Below are positions 54,815 to 63,412 of a DNA stretch of 64,000 nucleotides, in pieces. How positions within the stretch are numbered: the stretch's first letter is position 1; every line of letters begins with the position of its first letter. The position numbers and the translations under genes are program-made. The stretch is from JAJXWB01 sp046349215 (GTDB lineage Bacteria > Pseudomonadota > Alphaproteobacteria > Rhizobiales > Beijerinckiaceae), in NCBI GenBank assembly GCA_046349215.1, contig JAXMCV010000003.1, positions 558,001 to 622,000 on the forward strand, written 5' to 3'. The notes beneath the pieces are model-generated. The model saw only the letters and a list, made by a program, of their open reading frames with translations. It was not told the DNA's origin and ran no database searches.

Positions 54815-56992
54815 TCAGCCTTGCGTGAGCGCCTTTCTCTCACGGCGGCGCGCATGGAGGACCGGTTCGGTATATCCGGCCGGCTGCTCGCGTCCCTTGA
54901 ACACGAGATCGCAGGCCGCCTGGAACGCGACGCCATCAAAGGAAGGCGCCATCGGTTCGTAGAGCGGATCGCCGGCGTTCTGCCGGTCCACGACCGCCGC
55001 CATCTTCTTCATGGTCTGCATCACCTGGTCTTCGGTGCAGACGCCATGGTGCAACCAGTTGGCGATGTGCTGGGAGGAAATACGCAGCGTCGCGCGATCT
55101 TCCATCAGGCCGACATCGTGGATATCCGGCACCTTGGAGCAACCGACTCCCTGGTCGATCCAACGCACGACGTAGCCAAGAATGCCTTGCGCATTGTTGT
55201 CGAGTTCGGCCTGCACGTCCTCGGGAGACCAATTGGGCCTGTCCGCGAGCGGAATCGTGAGAATGTCGTCGACCGACGCCGGCGCGCGTTTCGCGATCTC
55301 TTCCTGCGTCTTCGCAACGTCCACGGCATGGTAGTGTGTCGCATGCAGGGTAGCCGCGGTCGGCGAAGGCACCCATGCCGTGTTGGCGCCGGCCCTGGGA
55401 TGGCCAATCTTGATCCTGAGCATGTCCGCCATCAGGTCGGGCATGGCCCACATGCCCTTGCCGATTTGCGCCTTGCCACGCAGTCCGGCGCGCAGTCCGA
55501 TGTCGACGTTGGAATCTTCGTAGGCCAGAATCCATTTCTGGCTCTTCATGTCGGCCTTGCGAACCATCGGGCCGGCTTCCATCGACGTATGCATCTCGTC
55601 GCCGGTGCGGTCGAGAAAGCCCGTGTTGATGAAGACGACGCGTCCCTTTGCGGCACGGATGCATTCCTTGAGATTGACCGAAGTCCGCCGCTCCTCGTCC
55701 ATGATGCCCATCTTGAGCGTGTGGCGCGCAAGTCCCAGCGCGTCTTCGACACGGTCGAACAATTCGTTGGCAAACGCCACTTCCTCGGGTCCGTGCATCT
55801 TCGGCTTGACGATGTAAACCGAGCCGGACCGGCTGTTGCGCACCCGGCCGAGTCCTTTCAGGTCATGCAGCGCGATAGCGCTCGTGACCATGCAATCGAT
55901 TATGCCTTCGGGCGCATCGGCGCCGTTCACCTTCACGGCGTCGATGGTCATGAGATGGCCGACATTGCGAACCAGCAGGAGCGAACGCCCATGTAAATTC
56001 TTTGCCGCGCCGTCGGGAGCGGTGAAGCTGCGATCGGCGTTCATGCGGCGGGTCATCTGCTTGCCGCCCTTTTCGAACGTATCGGCGAGATCGCCCTTCA
56101 TCAGACCGAGCCAGTTCCGGTACGCGCCTACCTTGTCCTCGGCGTCCACGCAGGCCACCGAATCCTCGCAGTCCTGGATGGTCGTGAGAGCAGATTCGAG
56201 CACGAGATCGGCGACCCCCGCTGGATCATCCTTGCCGATGGGGTGGGCTCGGTCGATCACGATCTCGATATGCAGGCCGTTGTGGACCAGGAGAACCGAT
56301 TTCGGCGACGCCGCGTCGCCAGTGTATCCCGCGAAGGCGGATATATTCTTCAAGCCGGCCTTCGCGCCGGACTTCAGCCCGACCGAGAGCTTTCCGTCCT
56401 CGATCGCATAGCTGACGGCGTCGGCATGTGATCCCTTGTCCAGCGGCGCGCTGTCGTCCAGGAACTTGCGCGCCCAGGCGATGACCAGAGCGCCTCGCGC
56501 GGGATCGTAGCCTGATTTGGCGGTCTCGCGGCCGGGAATGGCGTCCGTACCGTAGAGCGCGTCGTACAGGCTGCCCCAGCGGGCGTTGGCGGCATTCAGC
56601 GCGTAACGCGCGTTGGTGACGGGAACCACGAGTTGCGGACCCGCCAGTCGTGCGATTTCGTCGTCTACATTGCCCGTCTCGATCGAGAAATCAGGTCCGG
56701 GCGCGACCAGATAGCCGATGTCGCCGAGAAAGCGCTTGTACTCCCCCGCATCGAACGGTTTCCCCTTGCGCGCCCTGTGCCACGCGTCGATCTGCGCCTG
56801 CAGAGCGTCGCGCTTTTCCAGCAGCGCCCGGTTCTTGGGAGCCAGCTCGACGAGCACCTTCTCGAATCCGGCCCAGAAGCGCGAAGGCTCGATGCCCGTG
56901 CCCGGCAGGGCTTCCTTTTCGATGAAGTCTCGTAGCACCGGCGCCACCTCGATTGCGCCATGTCGGAAATATGTGGTCGAAGAGCCGGTCAT
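54815..56992 (-). CDS. glcB: Malate synthase G
   Basis: 725 residues, the usual G-form length. It condenses glyoxylate and acetyl-CoA to malate in the glyoxylate shunt or glycolate use. Key segments are TTIQDCEDSVACVDAEDKV (metal and glyoxylate site), NRSGSVYIVKPKMHGPEEVAFA in related wording, GIMDEERRTSVNL and the C-terminal NWLHHGVC. ATG 56992 gives MTGSSTTYFRHGAIEV; the open frame continues to 57160 but the extra 56 residues look like intergenic sequence. No isocitrate lyase gene lies in the window. Confidence 0.96.
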   Translation of the reverse strand: MTGSSTTYFRHGAIEVAPVLRDFIEKEALPGTGIEPSRFWAGFEKVLVELAPKNRALLEKRDALQAQIDAWHRARKGKPFDAGEYKRFLGDIGYLVAPGPDFSIETGNVDDEIARLAGPQLVVPVTNARYALNAANARWGSLYDALYGTDAIPGRETAKSGYDPARGALVIAWARKFLDDSAPLDKGSHADAVSYAIEDGKLSVGLKSGAKAGLKNISAFAGYTGDAASPKSVLLVHNGLHIEIVIDRAHPIGKDDPAGVADLVLESALTTIQDCEDSVACVDAEDKVGAYRNWLGLMKGDLADTFEKGGKQMTRRMNADRSFTAPDGAAKNLHGRSLLLVRNVGHLMTIDAVKVNGADAPEGIIDCMVTSAIALHDLKGLGRVRNSRSGSVYIVKPKMHGPEEVAFANELFDRVEDALGLARHTLKMGIMDEERRTSVNLKECIRAAKGRVVFINTGFLDRTGDEMHTSMEAGPMVRKADMKSQKWILAYEDSNVDIGLRAGLRGKAQIGKGMWAMPDLMADMLRIKIGHPRAGANTAWVPSPTAATLHATHYHAVDVAKTQEEIAKRAPASVDDILTIPLADRPNWSPEDVQAELDNNAQGILGYVVRWIDQGVGCSKVPDIHDVGLMEDRATLRISSQHIANWLHHGVCTEDQVMQTMKKMAAVVDRQNAGDPLYEPMAPSFDGVAFQAACDLVFKGREQPAGYTEPVLHARRRERKALTQG

Positions 56993-57025
56993 GTGGAGCC
57001 TCGCGGAACTGGCATGCCAGCGTTC

Positions 57026-57066
57026 TAGAGCGGTCCGCTGCAAAGCGGAAGCCGCTTCTTTGCAAA
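57026..57066. repeat. Palindromic intergenic element upstream of glcB
   Basis: AAGCGG (57043-57048) and CCGCTT (57052-57057) form a short hairpin. It is flanked by CTAGAGCGGTCCGC and by two GCAAA words, so several overlapping inverted repeats occur in about 40 bases. The CTAGAGCGGT-type start is one I recall from dispersed intergenic elements of some alphaproteobacteria. It lies between the nitronate monooxygenase terminator and the glcB start, so it could equally be a regulatory site of glcB. Confidence 0.4.
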
Positions 57067-57095
57067 AGTTCTTCGCGCGAGGTTTGAAAACGGTC

Positions 57096-57120
57096 GGGGG
57101 CGCGCCAGAAGGGCGCCCCC
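57096..57120 (-). terminator. Terminator of the nitronate monooxygenase gene
   Basis: Read on the minus strand, GGGGGCGC and GCGCCCCC (57113-57120 and 57096-57103) form an 8-bp GC stem with a 9-base loop. A short T-rich stretch (GACCGTTTTC) follows after a few bases. It lies 8 bp after the nitronate monooxygenase stop. The T-run is weak. Confidence 0.6.
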
Positions 57121-57128
57121 GGTAAGCG

Positions 57129-58091
57129 CTACGCTGCGATACGCTTGCGCGCGGCTTCATACTGGGCCGCCAGCCTGTCCACGAACTCGGCTGTCGTGGA
57201 AATCTTCTTCACGGCGCCGATTCCCTGCCCGGACCCCCAGATGTCCTTCCAGGCTTTGGCCTTTGTATTGCCGCCCGAACCGAAATTCATCTTGGAGGGG
57301 TCGGAGTGCGGCAGGTTCTCGGGGTCGAGTCCGGCATTGACGATGGACGGCCGGAGATAATTGCCGTGAACGCCGGTGAAGAGATTGGTGTAGACTATGT
57401 CGTCAGCGGCGTTGTCGACGATCGCCTGCTTGTAGCCCTCGCCAGCGTTCGCTTCCTTCGTCGCGATAAAGGCGGAGCCGATATAGCCGAAATCCGCGCC
57501 CATCGCCTCGGCCGCAAGAACGGCGTCGCCGGTGGCAATCGAGCCCGATAGCGCGATAGGTCCGTCGAACCATTCGCGCGTTTCCTGGACGAGCGCAAAA
57601 GGCGACTGAACGCCTGCATGGCCGCCGGCGCCGGCCGCGACAAGGATCAGACCATCCGCGCCCTTCTCGATCGCCTTGCGCGCGAATTTCTGATTGATGA
57701 CGTCGTGCAGCACGATGCCGCCATAGGAATGAATCGCCTTGTTGAGTTCTTCCTGAGCGCCGAGCGATGTGATGATCACCGGGACCTTGTACTTCACGCA
57801 GAGGTCGACATCATGCTGGAGGCGGTCGTTGGATTTGTGAACGATCTGGTTGACAGCAAAAGGCGCCGACTTCCGGTCGGGGTGTTTCGCGTCGTGTTCG
57901 GCAAGTTCGCTCGTGATCCGCTTCAGCCATTCCTCGAGAACCGGGCCGGGCCGCGCGTTCAGCGCCGGAAACGAACCTATGATTCCCGCCTTGCACTGCT
58001 CTATGACAAGGTCCGGGTTCGAAATGATGAAAAGTGGCGACGCGATCACAGGGATACGCAAACGACCTCTGAGCGATGCGGGAATGGTCAT
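57129..58091 (-). CDS. Nitronate monooxygenase family protein
   Basis: 320 residues of the FMN-dependent 2-nitropropane dioxygenase-like TIM barrel. Motifs are RIPVIASPLFIISNPDLV at the start, the FMN region ILVAAGAGGHAGVQSPFALV, GPIALSGSIATGDAVLAAEAMGADFGYIGSAFI (two adjacent stretches) and MNFGSGGNTKAKAWKD near the end. Members oxidise nitronates such as propionate-3-nitronate, or act as enoyl reductases; the natural role here is open. It lies 32 bp after the TetR gene on the same strand and may be part of its regulon. Confidence 0.9.
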   Translation of the reverse strand: MTIPASLRGRLRIPVIASPLFIISNPDLVIEQCKAGIIGSFPALNARPGPVLEEWLKRITSELAEHDAKHPDRKSAPFAVNQIVHKSNDRLQHDVDLCVKYKVPVIITSLGAQEELNKAIHSYGGIVLHDVINQKFARKAIEKGADGLILVAAGAGGHAGVQSPFALVQETREWFDGPIALSGSIATGDAVLAAEAMGADFGYIGSAFIATKEANAGEGYKQAIVDNAADDIVYTNLFTGVHGNYLRPSIVNAGLDPENLPHSDPSKMNFGSGGNTKAKAWKDIWGSGQGIGAVKKISTTAEFVDRLAAQYEAARKRIAA

Positions 58092-58123
58092 GAGATTTTC
58101 CTTTCAGGTTCGATGAAGTGGAG

Positions 58124-58750
58124 TCAGGAGGCCCGCGCCCGGCGTGGGCGTTCGGCGCGACGGCCTGCGCCGCGAGAAAGCATGCGCGTCATCTGCAAAT
58201 GCAACGACTGCAATTCTGATTGGTCGATTTTTCCGGCCATGAACAGATTGACCAGTCCGTGCGTGCCCGCCCAGTAGATCAGGCCAAGCGTCTTTGGATC
58301 GCCTTCCATGACGCCGGCGGCGACCAGATCATCCATATAGCCGGTCATCGTCTTGCGTGAGCGCGCGTTGGCGCGGGCCAGGTCGGGGTAGCCGGTTTCG
58401 TCAGGCTGCGAGAGGTCGAATATCAACCGATAGGCGTCCGGTTCTTCGATCGCGAAACGAACGTATGCATCGCCGACAGCGCGACCACGTCGGGCAGGCG
58501 TGCCAGGCGATCCCCGCGCCGCCTCCAGTCTTTCGGAGAAACGGTCGAGCGCGGCGGCGCGAACGGCCGCGAAAATATCGTCCTTGTTGCGGAAGTAGCG
58601 GTACGGTGTCATCGCGCTGCATTCCAGCCGCTCGGCGATCTGCCGCATCGTGACGCCTTCGACCCCGTGTTCGACAAACAATCGCTCCGCCACAGCGCAC
58701 AGGCGCAGTCGGAATGAAGCAATTTCTTCCTCGGTGAGGGCTGGGCGCAT
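58124..58750 (-). CDS. TetR-family transcriptional regulator
   Basis: 208 residues. The N-terminal HTH reads RLFVEHGVEGVTMRQIAERLECSAMTPYRYFRNKDDIFAAV (residues about 24-64). The C-terminal ligand-binding half includes FAIEEPDAYRLIFDLSQP, which resembles the TetR C-terminal group often seen with acyl-CoA genes. It is transcribed with the nitronate monooxygenase and is divergent from a thiolase. A 13-bp inverted repeat 50 bp upstream is a likely operator. The ligand is unknown; an acyl-CoA is a fair guess from the neighbours. Confidence 0.9.
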   Translation of the reverse strand: MRPALTEEEIASFRLRLCAVAERLFVEHGVEGVTMRQIAERLECSAMTPYRYFRNKDDIFAAVRAAALDRFSERLEAARGSPGTPARRGRAVGDAYVRFAIEEPDAYRLIFDLSQPDETGYPDLARANARSRKTMTGYMDDLVAAGVMEGDPKTLGLIYWAGTHGLVNLFMAGKIDQSELQSLHLQMTRMLSRGAGRRAERPRRARAS

Positions 58751-58799
58751 TTCGCCTATCGAACCGGAAGTCTCGCGGACCGAACAATGCCCGATTAAA

Positions 58800-58812
58800 T
58801 TTACGTTGTAAA
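58800..58812. promoter_or_regulatory. Candidate TetR operator
   Basis: TTTAC-GTT-GTAAA is a perfect 5+3+5 inverted repeat at 58800-58812. It lies in the 241-bp divergent gap, 50 bp from the TetR start and 180 bp from the thiolase start, within the only A/T-rich part of the gap. Size and place fit a TetR dimer site. The rest of the gap shows no other clear element. Confidence 0.5.
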
Positions 58813-58991
58813 GAAATTCGGAGCCAAGGCATTGCGCCGGCCGGGCGGGCTGGGATACGGTCCCACGCGAAGAGCAGCCGCAAGAACTGCCGGGCGCCGG
58901 GAGCGCAGGAGGAACTGGCCATCAGGCCCGACGAACTTCCGTTGCCGGCCCAGCTTGCCATTCGAAGCACGTCGACCAAGGAAAGACGATC

Positions 58992-60170
58992 ATGAGAGAA
59001 GCCGTCATCGTTTCCACCGCCCGCACCGGACTGGCCAAGTCCTGGAAGGGCGCCTTCAACGCCACGCACGGCGCCTCGCTCGGCGGCCATGTGGTCAAGG
59101 CGGCCGCCGAACGCGCCAAGATCGGTCTGGACGAGATCGAAGACGTCGTGATGGGCTGCGCGACGCCGGAAGGCGCGACGGGCCAGAACATCGCGCGCCA
59201 GATCGCGCTGCGCGCCGGGTGCCCGGTGTCGGTTCCCGGGATGACGATCAACCGCTTCTGTTCGTCGGGCCTTCAGACCATCGCAACGGCGGCCCAGCGA
59301 ATCATCGCCGGCGAAAACGACATTCTCGTTGCAGGCGGCGTCGAGTCGATTTCACTCGTCCAGAACGAAGCCAACCGTACGCATGGCAAGGACCCGTGGC
59401 TCGTCCAGCACAAGCCGGAAATCTACTGGACCATGCTGCAGACGGCCGAACAGGTCGCCAAGCGCTACGGAATCGGCCGTGAGCGTCAGGACGAATACGG
59501 GGCGCGTTCGCAGCAACGCGCCGAAGCCGCGCTGAAGGCCGGAAAGTTCGTCGACGAAATCGTCCCCATGACGACGGTCATGAAGGTAACCGACAAGAAC
59601 ACGGCCCAGGTCGTCGACAAGGAAGTGACGATTTCGGCCGACGAGGGCATCCGTCCCGGCACGACCTACGAGGCGGTCAGCCAGATCAAGCCGGTGTTCG
59701 AGGGCGGCTCCATCGCCGCCGGAAACGCCTCGCAATTCTCCGATGGCGCCTCGGCGGTCGTGGTCATGGACTCCAAACTCGCCGAGAAGCGCGGCCTGAA
59801 GCCGCTGGGCGCGTTCCGCGGTTTCGCCGTTGCGGGCTGCGAACCGGACGAAATGGGCATCGGCCCGGTTTTCGCAATTCCGAAGCTTCTAGCAAAGGCC
59901 GGCGTAAAAGTTTCGGACATCGACATCTGGGAACTGAACGAAGCTTTCGCCGTGCAGGTCATGTACTGCCGCGACAAGCTCGGCATTCCGGACGACAAGC
60001 TTAACGTCAACGGCGGCGCCATCGCGGTCGGCCATCCCTATGGCGTTTCGGGTGCTCGCCTCACGGGCCATGCGCTGATCGAAGGCAAGCGTCGCGGCGG
60101 CAAGCTCGCCGTCGTCACCATGTGCATCGGCGGCGGCCAAGGCGCCGCGGGTCTGTTCGAAATTTTCTGA
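58992..60170 (+). CDS. Acetyl-CoA C-acyltransferase (thiolase)
   Basis: 392 residues of a degradative or biosynthetic thiolase. The nucleophile is C90 in NRFCSSGLQTIATAA, the histidine is H348 in AVGHPYGVSGARLTGH, and the second cysteine is C378 in TMCIGGGQGAAGLF. It cleaves or forms beta-ketoacyl-CoA. The HPYGVSG wording rather than HPLGASG is a modest variation of the common motif. The divergent TetR regulator and the strong terminator downstream make it a single-gene unit. Confidence 0.94.
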   Translation: MREAVIVSTARTGLAKSWKGAFNATHGASLGGHVVKAAAERAKIGLDEIEDVVMGCATPEGATGQNIARQIALRAGCPVSVPGMTINRFCSSGLQTIATAAQRIIAGENDILVAGGVESISLVQNEANRTHGKDPWLVQHKPEIYWTMLQTAEQVAKRYGIGRERQDEYGARSQQRAEAALKAGKFVDEIVPMTTVMKVTDKNTAQVVDKEVTISADEGIRPGTTYEAVSQIKPVFEGGSIAAGNASQFSDGASAVVVMDSKLAEKRGLKPLGAFRGFAVAGCEPDEMGIGPVFAIPKLLAKAGVKVSDIDIWELNEAFAVQVMYCRDKLGIPDDKLNVNGGAIAVGHPYGVSGARLTGHALIEGKRRGGKLAVVTMCIGGGQGAAGLFEIF

Positions 60171-60188
60171 ACTTCGCCCAAATCAGGG

Positions 60189-60218
60189 AAGGCCGCGCGA
60201 AAACTCGCGCGGCCTTTT
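60189..60218. terminator. Bidirectional terminator between thiolase and oxidoreductase genes
   Basis: A 12-bp perfect stem: AAGGCCGCGCGA (60189-60200) and TCGCGCGGCCTT (60205-60216) around an AAAC loop, with TTTT on the plus strand. It lies 18 bp after the thiolase stop and directly next to the convergent stop. Confidence 0.85.
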
Positions 60219-61327
60219 CATTTGCGCAGCGTCTCCAGGACGAGGTCCGCAATCGCGAGGCTGGACGTCAGGCCTGGGCTCTCGATGCCGAACAGATTGA
60301 CGAGCCCCTCGACCCCGTGGGTCGAAGGACCATCGATGCGAAAGTCCGCCGGCGGTTCGCTCGCGGCGGACAGTTTCGGCCGAACGCCTGCGTAGGAGGG
60401 CAAGAGCGCGCCGTCGGCAATCGACGGCCAGTATCGCCTGATCTCCTCGTAGAACACGTCGCCGCGCCGCGGATCGACGGTGTAGTCGACCCCGTCTATC
60501 CATTCGACGTCCGGCCCGAACCGCGCGCCGCCGCCCATATCGAGCGTGAGGTGCACGCCCAGTCCGCCGGGAACAGGAACCGGATAGACGAGGCGCTGGA
60601 AAGGCGATCGGCCGCTCAGCGAGAAATAGCAGCCGCGGGCGTAGAATTGGGGAGGCACGAGTTTCTCGGACAGGCCCGCCAGACCGTGCGCAAAGGGCTG
60701 CGCGCCGTGACCCGCGGCGTTGACGACGACGCGGGCCAGGAGATCCAGTTCCACGCCTTCGACGTCCTGCGTGCGCACATGAATGCCATCGTCCCGGATC
60801 GTTCCGCCGGCCGCGCGCGTGTTGAATGCGACCTGCGCGCCATGTGCTTCGGCTTCGCCTTGCAAGGCCAGCATAAAGGCATGGCTGTCGATGATGCCGG
60901 TCGACGGTGAATGCAGCGCCGCGATGCACGAGAGTTCTGGTTCCATGACGTACGCTTCCTGCGCACTGAGCCGCCTCAAGTCTTCGACGCCACAGGCGCG
61001 GGCGCCAGCCGCGATCGCGTCCAGCTTCGACCGCTGGCTCGCCTCGGTCGCGACGATCAGCTTTCCGAGCCTCTTGTGGGGAACGCCATGTTCTTCGCAA
61101 AATCGATAGAGTTTCTGCTTTCCCTCGACGCAGAGCCGCGCCTTCAGGCTGCCGGGCGCATAGTAAATGCCTGCGTGAATGACCTCGGAATTTCGCGAAC
61201 TCGTCTCGGACCCGATCTGGGCCGCCCTCTCCAGGACCAGCGTTTCACGACCGGAAAGCGCAAGCGCACGGGCAACAGCGAGGCCGACGACCCCAGCCCC
61301 TATTACAATGGCCTCAACTCGCTCCAT
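60218..61327 (-). CDS. FAD-dependent oxidoreductase, L-2-hydroxyglutarate oxidase-like
   Basis: 369 residues of the DAO/glycerol-3-phosphate dehydrogenase fold. The FAD motif is AIVIGAGVVGLAVARALA, followed by ETSSRNSEVIHAGIYY, the motif typical of LhgO and L-2-hydroxyglutarate dehydrogenases. Later landmarks are VNAAGHGAQP and YAGVRPKLSA, and the end is NLFGIESPGLTSSLAIAD. It likely oxidises L-2-hydroxyglutarate to 2-oxoglutarate. ATG 61327 (MERVEAIVIG) follows GAGGGTGGGCG on the minus strand. Confidence 0.9.
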   Translation of the reverse strand: MERVEAIVIGAGVVGLAVARALALSGRETLVLERAAQIGSETSSRNSEVIHAGIYYAPGSLKARLCVEGKQKLYRFCEEHGVPHKRLGKLIVATEASQRSKLDAIAAGARACGVEDLRRLSAQEAYVMEPELSCIAALHSPSTGIIDSHAFMLALQGEAEAHGAQVAFNTRAAGGTIRDDGIHVRTQDVEGVELDLLARVVVNAAGHGAQPFAHGLAGLSEKLVPPQFYARGCYFSLSGRSPFQRLVYPVPVPGGLGVHLTLDMGGGARFGPDVEWIDGVDYTVDPRRGDVFYEEIRRYWPSIADGALLPSYAGVRPKLSAASEPPADFRIDGPSTHGVEGLVNLFGIESPGLTSSLAIADLVLETLRK

Positions 61328-61435
61328 CGCCCACCCTCGCGCCACAACGTTCGCACGCCTGTAACGCCTTTCAAATCAGAGATTTCTCAAACCGGCCTTG
61401 TGCACGCGCGCGTGCTGATGTATCCGCAGCGCACC

Positions 61436-61525
61436 GGAGGGGTGGCCGAGTGGTTGAAGGCGCACGCCTGGAAAGTGTGTATACGGGAAACCGTATCGCG
61501 GGTTCGAATCCCGCTCCCTCCGCCA
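61436..61525 (+). tRNA. tRNA-Ser (anticodon GGA)
   Basis: A 90-base class II tRNA including encoded CCA. The acceptor stem GGAGGGG (61436-61442) pairs with TCCCTCC (61515-61521). The D arm is GCCGAGTGGTTGAAGGC, the anticodon loop is CTGGAAA with GGA, and the long variable arm is GTATACGGGAAACCGTATC-like. The T arm is GCGGGTTCGAATCCCGC, and GCCA ends the gene. It reads UCC and UCU serine codons. No integrase gene or attachment-site repeat is seen beside it. Confidence 0.97.
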
Positions 61526-61599
61526 GCCTTGGCCCCAACGCCCGCTCTGCCACGCCACCCGCGACGTGGCCGGATTGCCGTTCCAACGGAGACCTTGAA

Positions 61600-61950
61600 A
61601 TGACCATCACGCGCATTGGCGTCGGACCCCGCATGAGCCAGGCCGTTGTCCACGGCTCTACCGTCTATCTCGCCGGCCAGGTGGCCAACAAGACCGCCGG
61701 ACAGTCGGTGGAAGCCCAGACGGGCGAAATTCTCGAGACGATCGACGCCCTGCTTGCGCAGGCCGGATCGGACAAGACCAAGATCCTCTCGGCGACGATC
61801 TATCTCGTCGACATGGCTAACTTCCCGGAAATGAACAAGGTTTGGGACGTTTGGGTCCCGCAGGGCCACACGCCGGCCCGCGCGACCGTCGAAGCAAAGC
61901 TCGCGGCGCCTCCCTACAAGGTCGAGATCGCGGTGATCGCAGCCAAGTAA
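61600..61950 (+). CDS. RidA/YjgF-family protein
   Basis: 116 residues of the RidA fold. The start MTITRIGVGPRMSQAVVHG, the segment VYLAGQVANKTAGQSVEAQT and the arginine in TPARATVEAKLA match the family that hydrolyses reactive enamine or imine intermediates, or an archetype with related small-molecule deaminase activity. The conserved arginine is present but the final LVEIDAIA-type ending is here VEIAVIA. It lies 74 bp after tRNA-Ser and 1 bp before the convergent moeB stop. Confidence 0.9.
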   Translation: MTITRIGVGPRMSQAVVHGSTVYLAGQVANKTAGQSVEAQTGEILETIDALLAQAGSDKTKILSATIYLVDMANFPEMNKVWDVWVPQGHTPARATVEAKLAAPPYKVEIAVIAAK

Positions 61951-61951
61951 T

Positions 61952-62740
61952 CTATTCGACGCGAGACGCAGCGAGGCCATTCAATGGATTGTCCTCGTCC
62001 CATCCGTAGGCCAGCGTCTCGAAACGCATCGCGCGAGCGTCGAAGAGGAGAAGGCGACCGACAAGGCCTTCCCCGAATCCGACGATCTCGCGGATGACCT
62101 CGAGCGCCATCATGCTTCCGACGATCCCGGTCAGCGCGCCGAGCACGCCCGCCTCGGCGCAGGTAGGCACTGTCCCGGCGGCGGGCGGTTCCGGAAACAG
62201 GCAGCGATAGGTTGGATTCGGTCCCCGATCAGCGTTCATCTCGAAGGGTCGGAGAGTCGTCAGAGACGCGTCGAGCGGCCCGACAGCTGCCGTGATCAGC
62301 GGCTTCCGTTCGTAGAAGCAAGCGTCGGAAACGAGGTAGCGCGTCGCAAAATTGTCGGAGCCATCGGCGACGATGTCAAAATCGCGAAGCAGTTCGCGCA
62401 CATTTTCGTCGCTGACGCGCAAATTATATTTCCTGATCGTCACGTGCGGATTCAGCCGTTCAGCCGCATCGGCGGCGCTGTCGACTTTTTTCCGGCCGAC
62501 GTCCGGCTGTCCATGCAGCACCTGCCTCTGAAGATTGGACAGGGACACCTCATCGTCGTCAGCGATCCCGATCATGCCGACGCCGGCCGCTGCAAGATAC
62601 TGGATCAACGGCGCGCCAAGTCCCCCGGCGCCGATCACCAGCACCCGCGCGCGCTTGAGCTTGAGCTGCCCTGGCCCGCCGACGTCGCGAAGGACAATGT
62701 GGCGCGCGTATCGTTCGATCTCGTCGTGTTCAAGTCGCAT
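61952..62740 (-). CDS. moeB: Molybdopterin-synthase adenylyltransferase/ThiF-family E1-like protein
   Basis: 262 residues. The MoeB/ThiF/HesA fold: RYARHIVLRDVGGPGQLKLK at the start, nucleotide loop LVIGAGGLGAPLIQYLAAAG, IADDDEVSLSNLQRQVLH and DGSDNFATRYLVSDAC. It adenylates the C-terminal Gly-Gly of a sulphur-carrier protein such as MoaD or ThiS. The expected zinc tetrad is incomplete: the PTYRCLFPEP segment keeps one cysteine, and no CxxC is visible near the C-terminus. So it may be MoeB or a ThiF-like relative; moaD or thiS is not in the window. Confidence 0.85.
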   Translation of the reverse strand: MRLEHDEIERYARHIVLRDVGGPGQLKLKRARVLVIGAGGLGAPLIQYLAAAGVGMIGIADDDEVSLSNLQRQVLHGQPDVGRKKVDSAADAAERLNPHVTIRKYNLRVSDENVRELLRDFDIVADGSDNFATRYLVSDACFYERKPLITAAVGPLDASLTTLRPFEMNADRGPNPTYRCLFPEPPAAGTVPTCAEAGVLGALTGIVGSMMALEVIREIVGFGEGLVGRLLLFDARAMRFETLAYGWDEDNPLNGLAASRVE

Positions 62741-62749
62741 CGCAAATTT

Positions 62750-63343
62750 CTAGGCCCGAGAGCCCGCCCAATCCAGCGCTTCTTCCAGCCGGTCGAAGCC
62801 CCAGAAGAGTTCGCCATCGTCGGCGACGAAGGAGGGCGCGCCGAAAATTCCGCGTCCAACGGCTTCGTCAACGCTGGCGCGCAGGGCCATCCTGGCGGGT
62901 TCTGCGCCTGCGTCGGCAACAACTTCGCTCGAAATTCCACAGGCTTCCAACAGCTTGACCAGATTCTCCGGCGAAGCCACCGACTCCCCGGCCCCGAACT
63001 CCGCTTCGTACACCGCACGACTGAAGCGCTTGCGGTCTTCGCCGTCCAGCGCCGTGGCGATTCGCGCGGCCAGCAGTGTGTTCTGCGGGAATGGATCAGG
63101 GCGGCGGAACGGCAGGCTCTCCCGCGCGCAAATCCGTTCCATGTCCCGCCACATGTAACGACCTTTCGCTGGATACAGATTGAAAGGCGACGTCGTCCAT
63201 CCTTGCGACCCGAAAATTGGTCCGAGGAGAAATGGGCGCCACTCGACCGTCACCCCGCGCGCGGTTGCCCTGTTCTCGATACGCATCGCGGCAGGATATG
63301 AATAGGTGCTCGCGAACTCGTACCAGAATTCGAGGACGGCCAT
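62750..63343 (-). CDS. 2-hydroxychromene-2-carboxylate isomerase (DsbA-like fold)
   Basis: 197 residues of the kappa-class GST/DsbA-type isomerase family. The start EFWYEFASTYSYPAAMRIE holds the active-site serine position, WRPFLLGPIF is the second landmark, and GIFGAPSFVADDGELFWGFDRLEEAL is the conserved C-terminal segment (in two parts). The family isomerises hydroxychromene carboxylate in aromatic-ring breakdown, but many members sit outside that pathway. No other naphthalene-type gene lies nearby. It ends 9 bp upstream of the moeB start. Confidence 0.85.
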   Translation of the reverse strand: MAVLEFWYEFASTYSYPAAMRIENRATARGVTVEWRPFLLGPIFGSQGWTTSPFNLYPAKGRYMWRDMERICARESLPFRRPDPFPQNTLLAARIATALDGEDRKRFSRAVYEAEFGAGESVASPENLVKLLEACGISSEVVADAGAEPARMALRASVDEAVGRGIFGAPSFVADDGELFWGFDRLEEALDWAGSRA

Positions 63344-63412
63344 TTGAATTCTCCTTCATCGAACGGCTGGAGTCCGGGGCGCCGTTCAAAAACCCTCATC
63401 GGGACCTGCACG

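Noticed and set aside
57000..57160. N-terminal extension of malate synthase G to 57160
   Set aside because: The extra 56 codons run over an intergenic palindrome and a terminator and do not match the family start; ATG 56992 gives the normal length.
61436..61525. tRNA-Ser as an integration site for a mobile element
   Set aside because: No integrase, no direct repeat of the tRNA 3' end and no composition change nearby.
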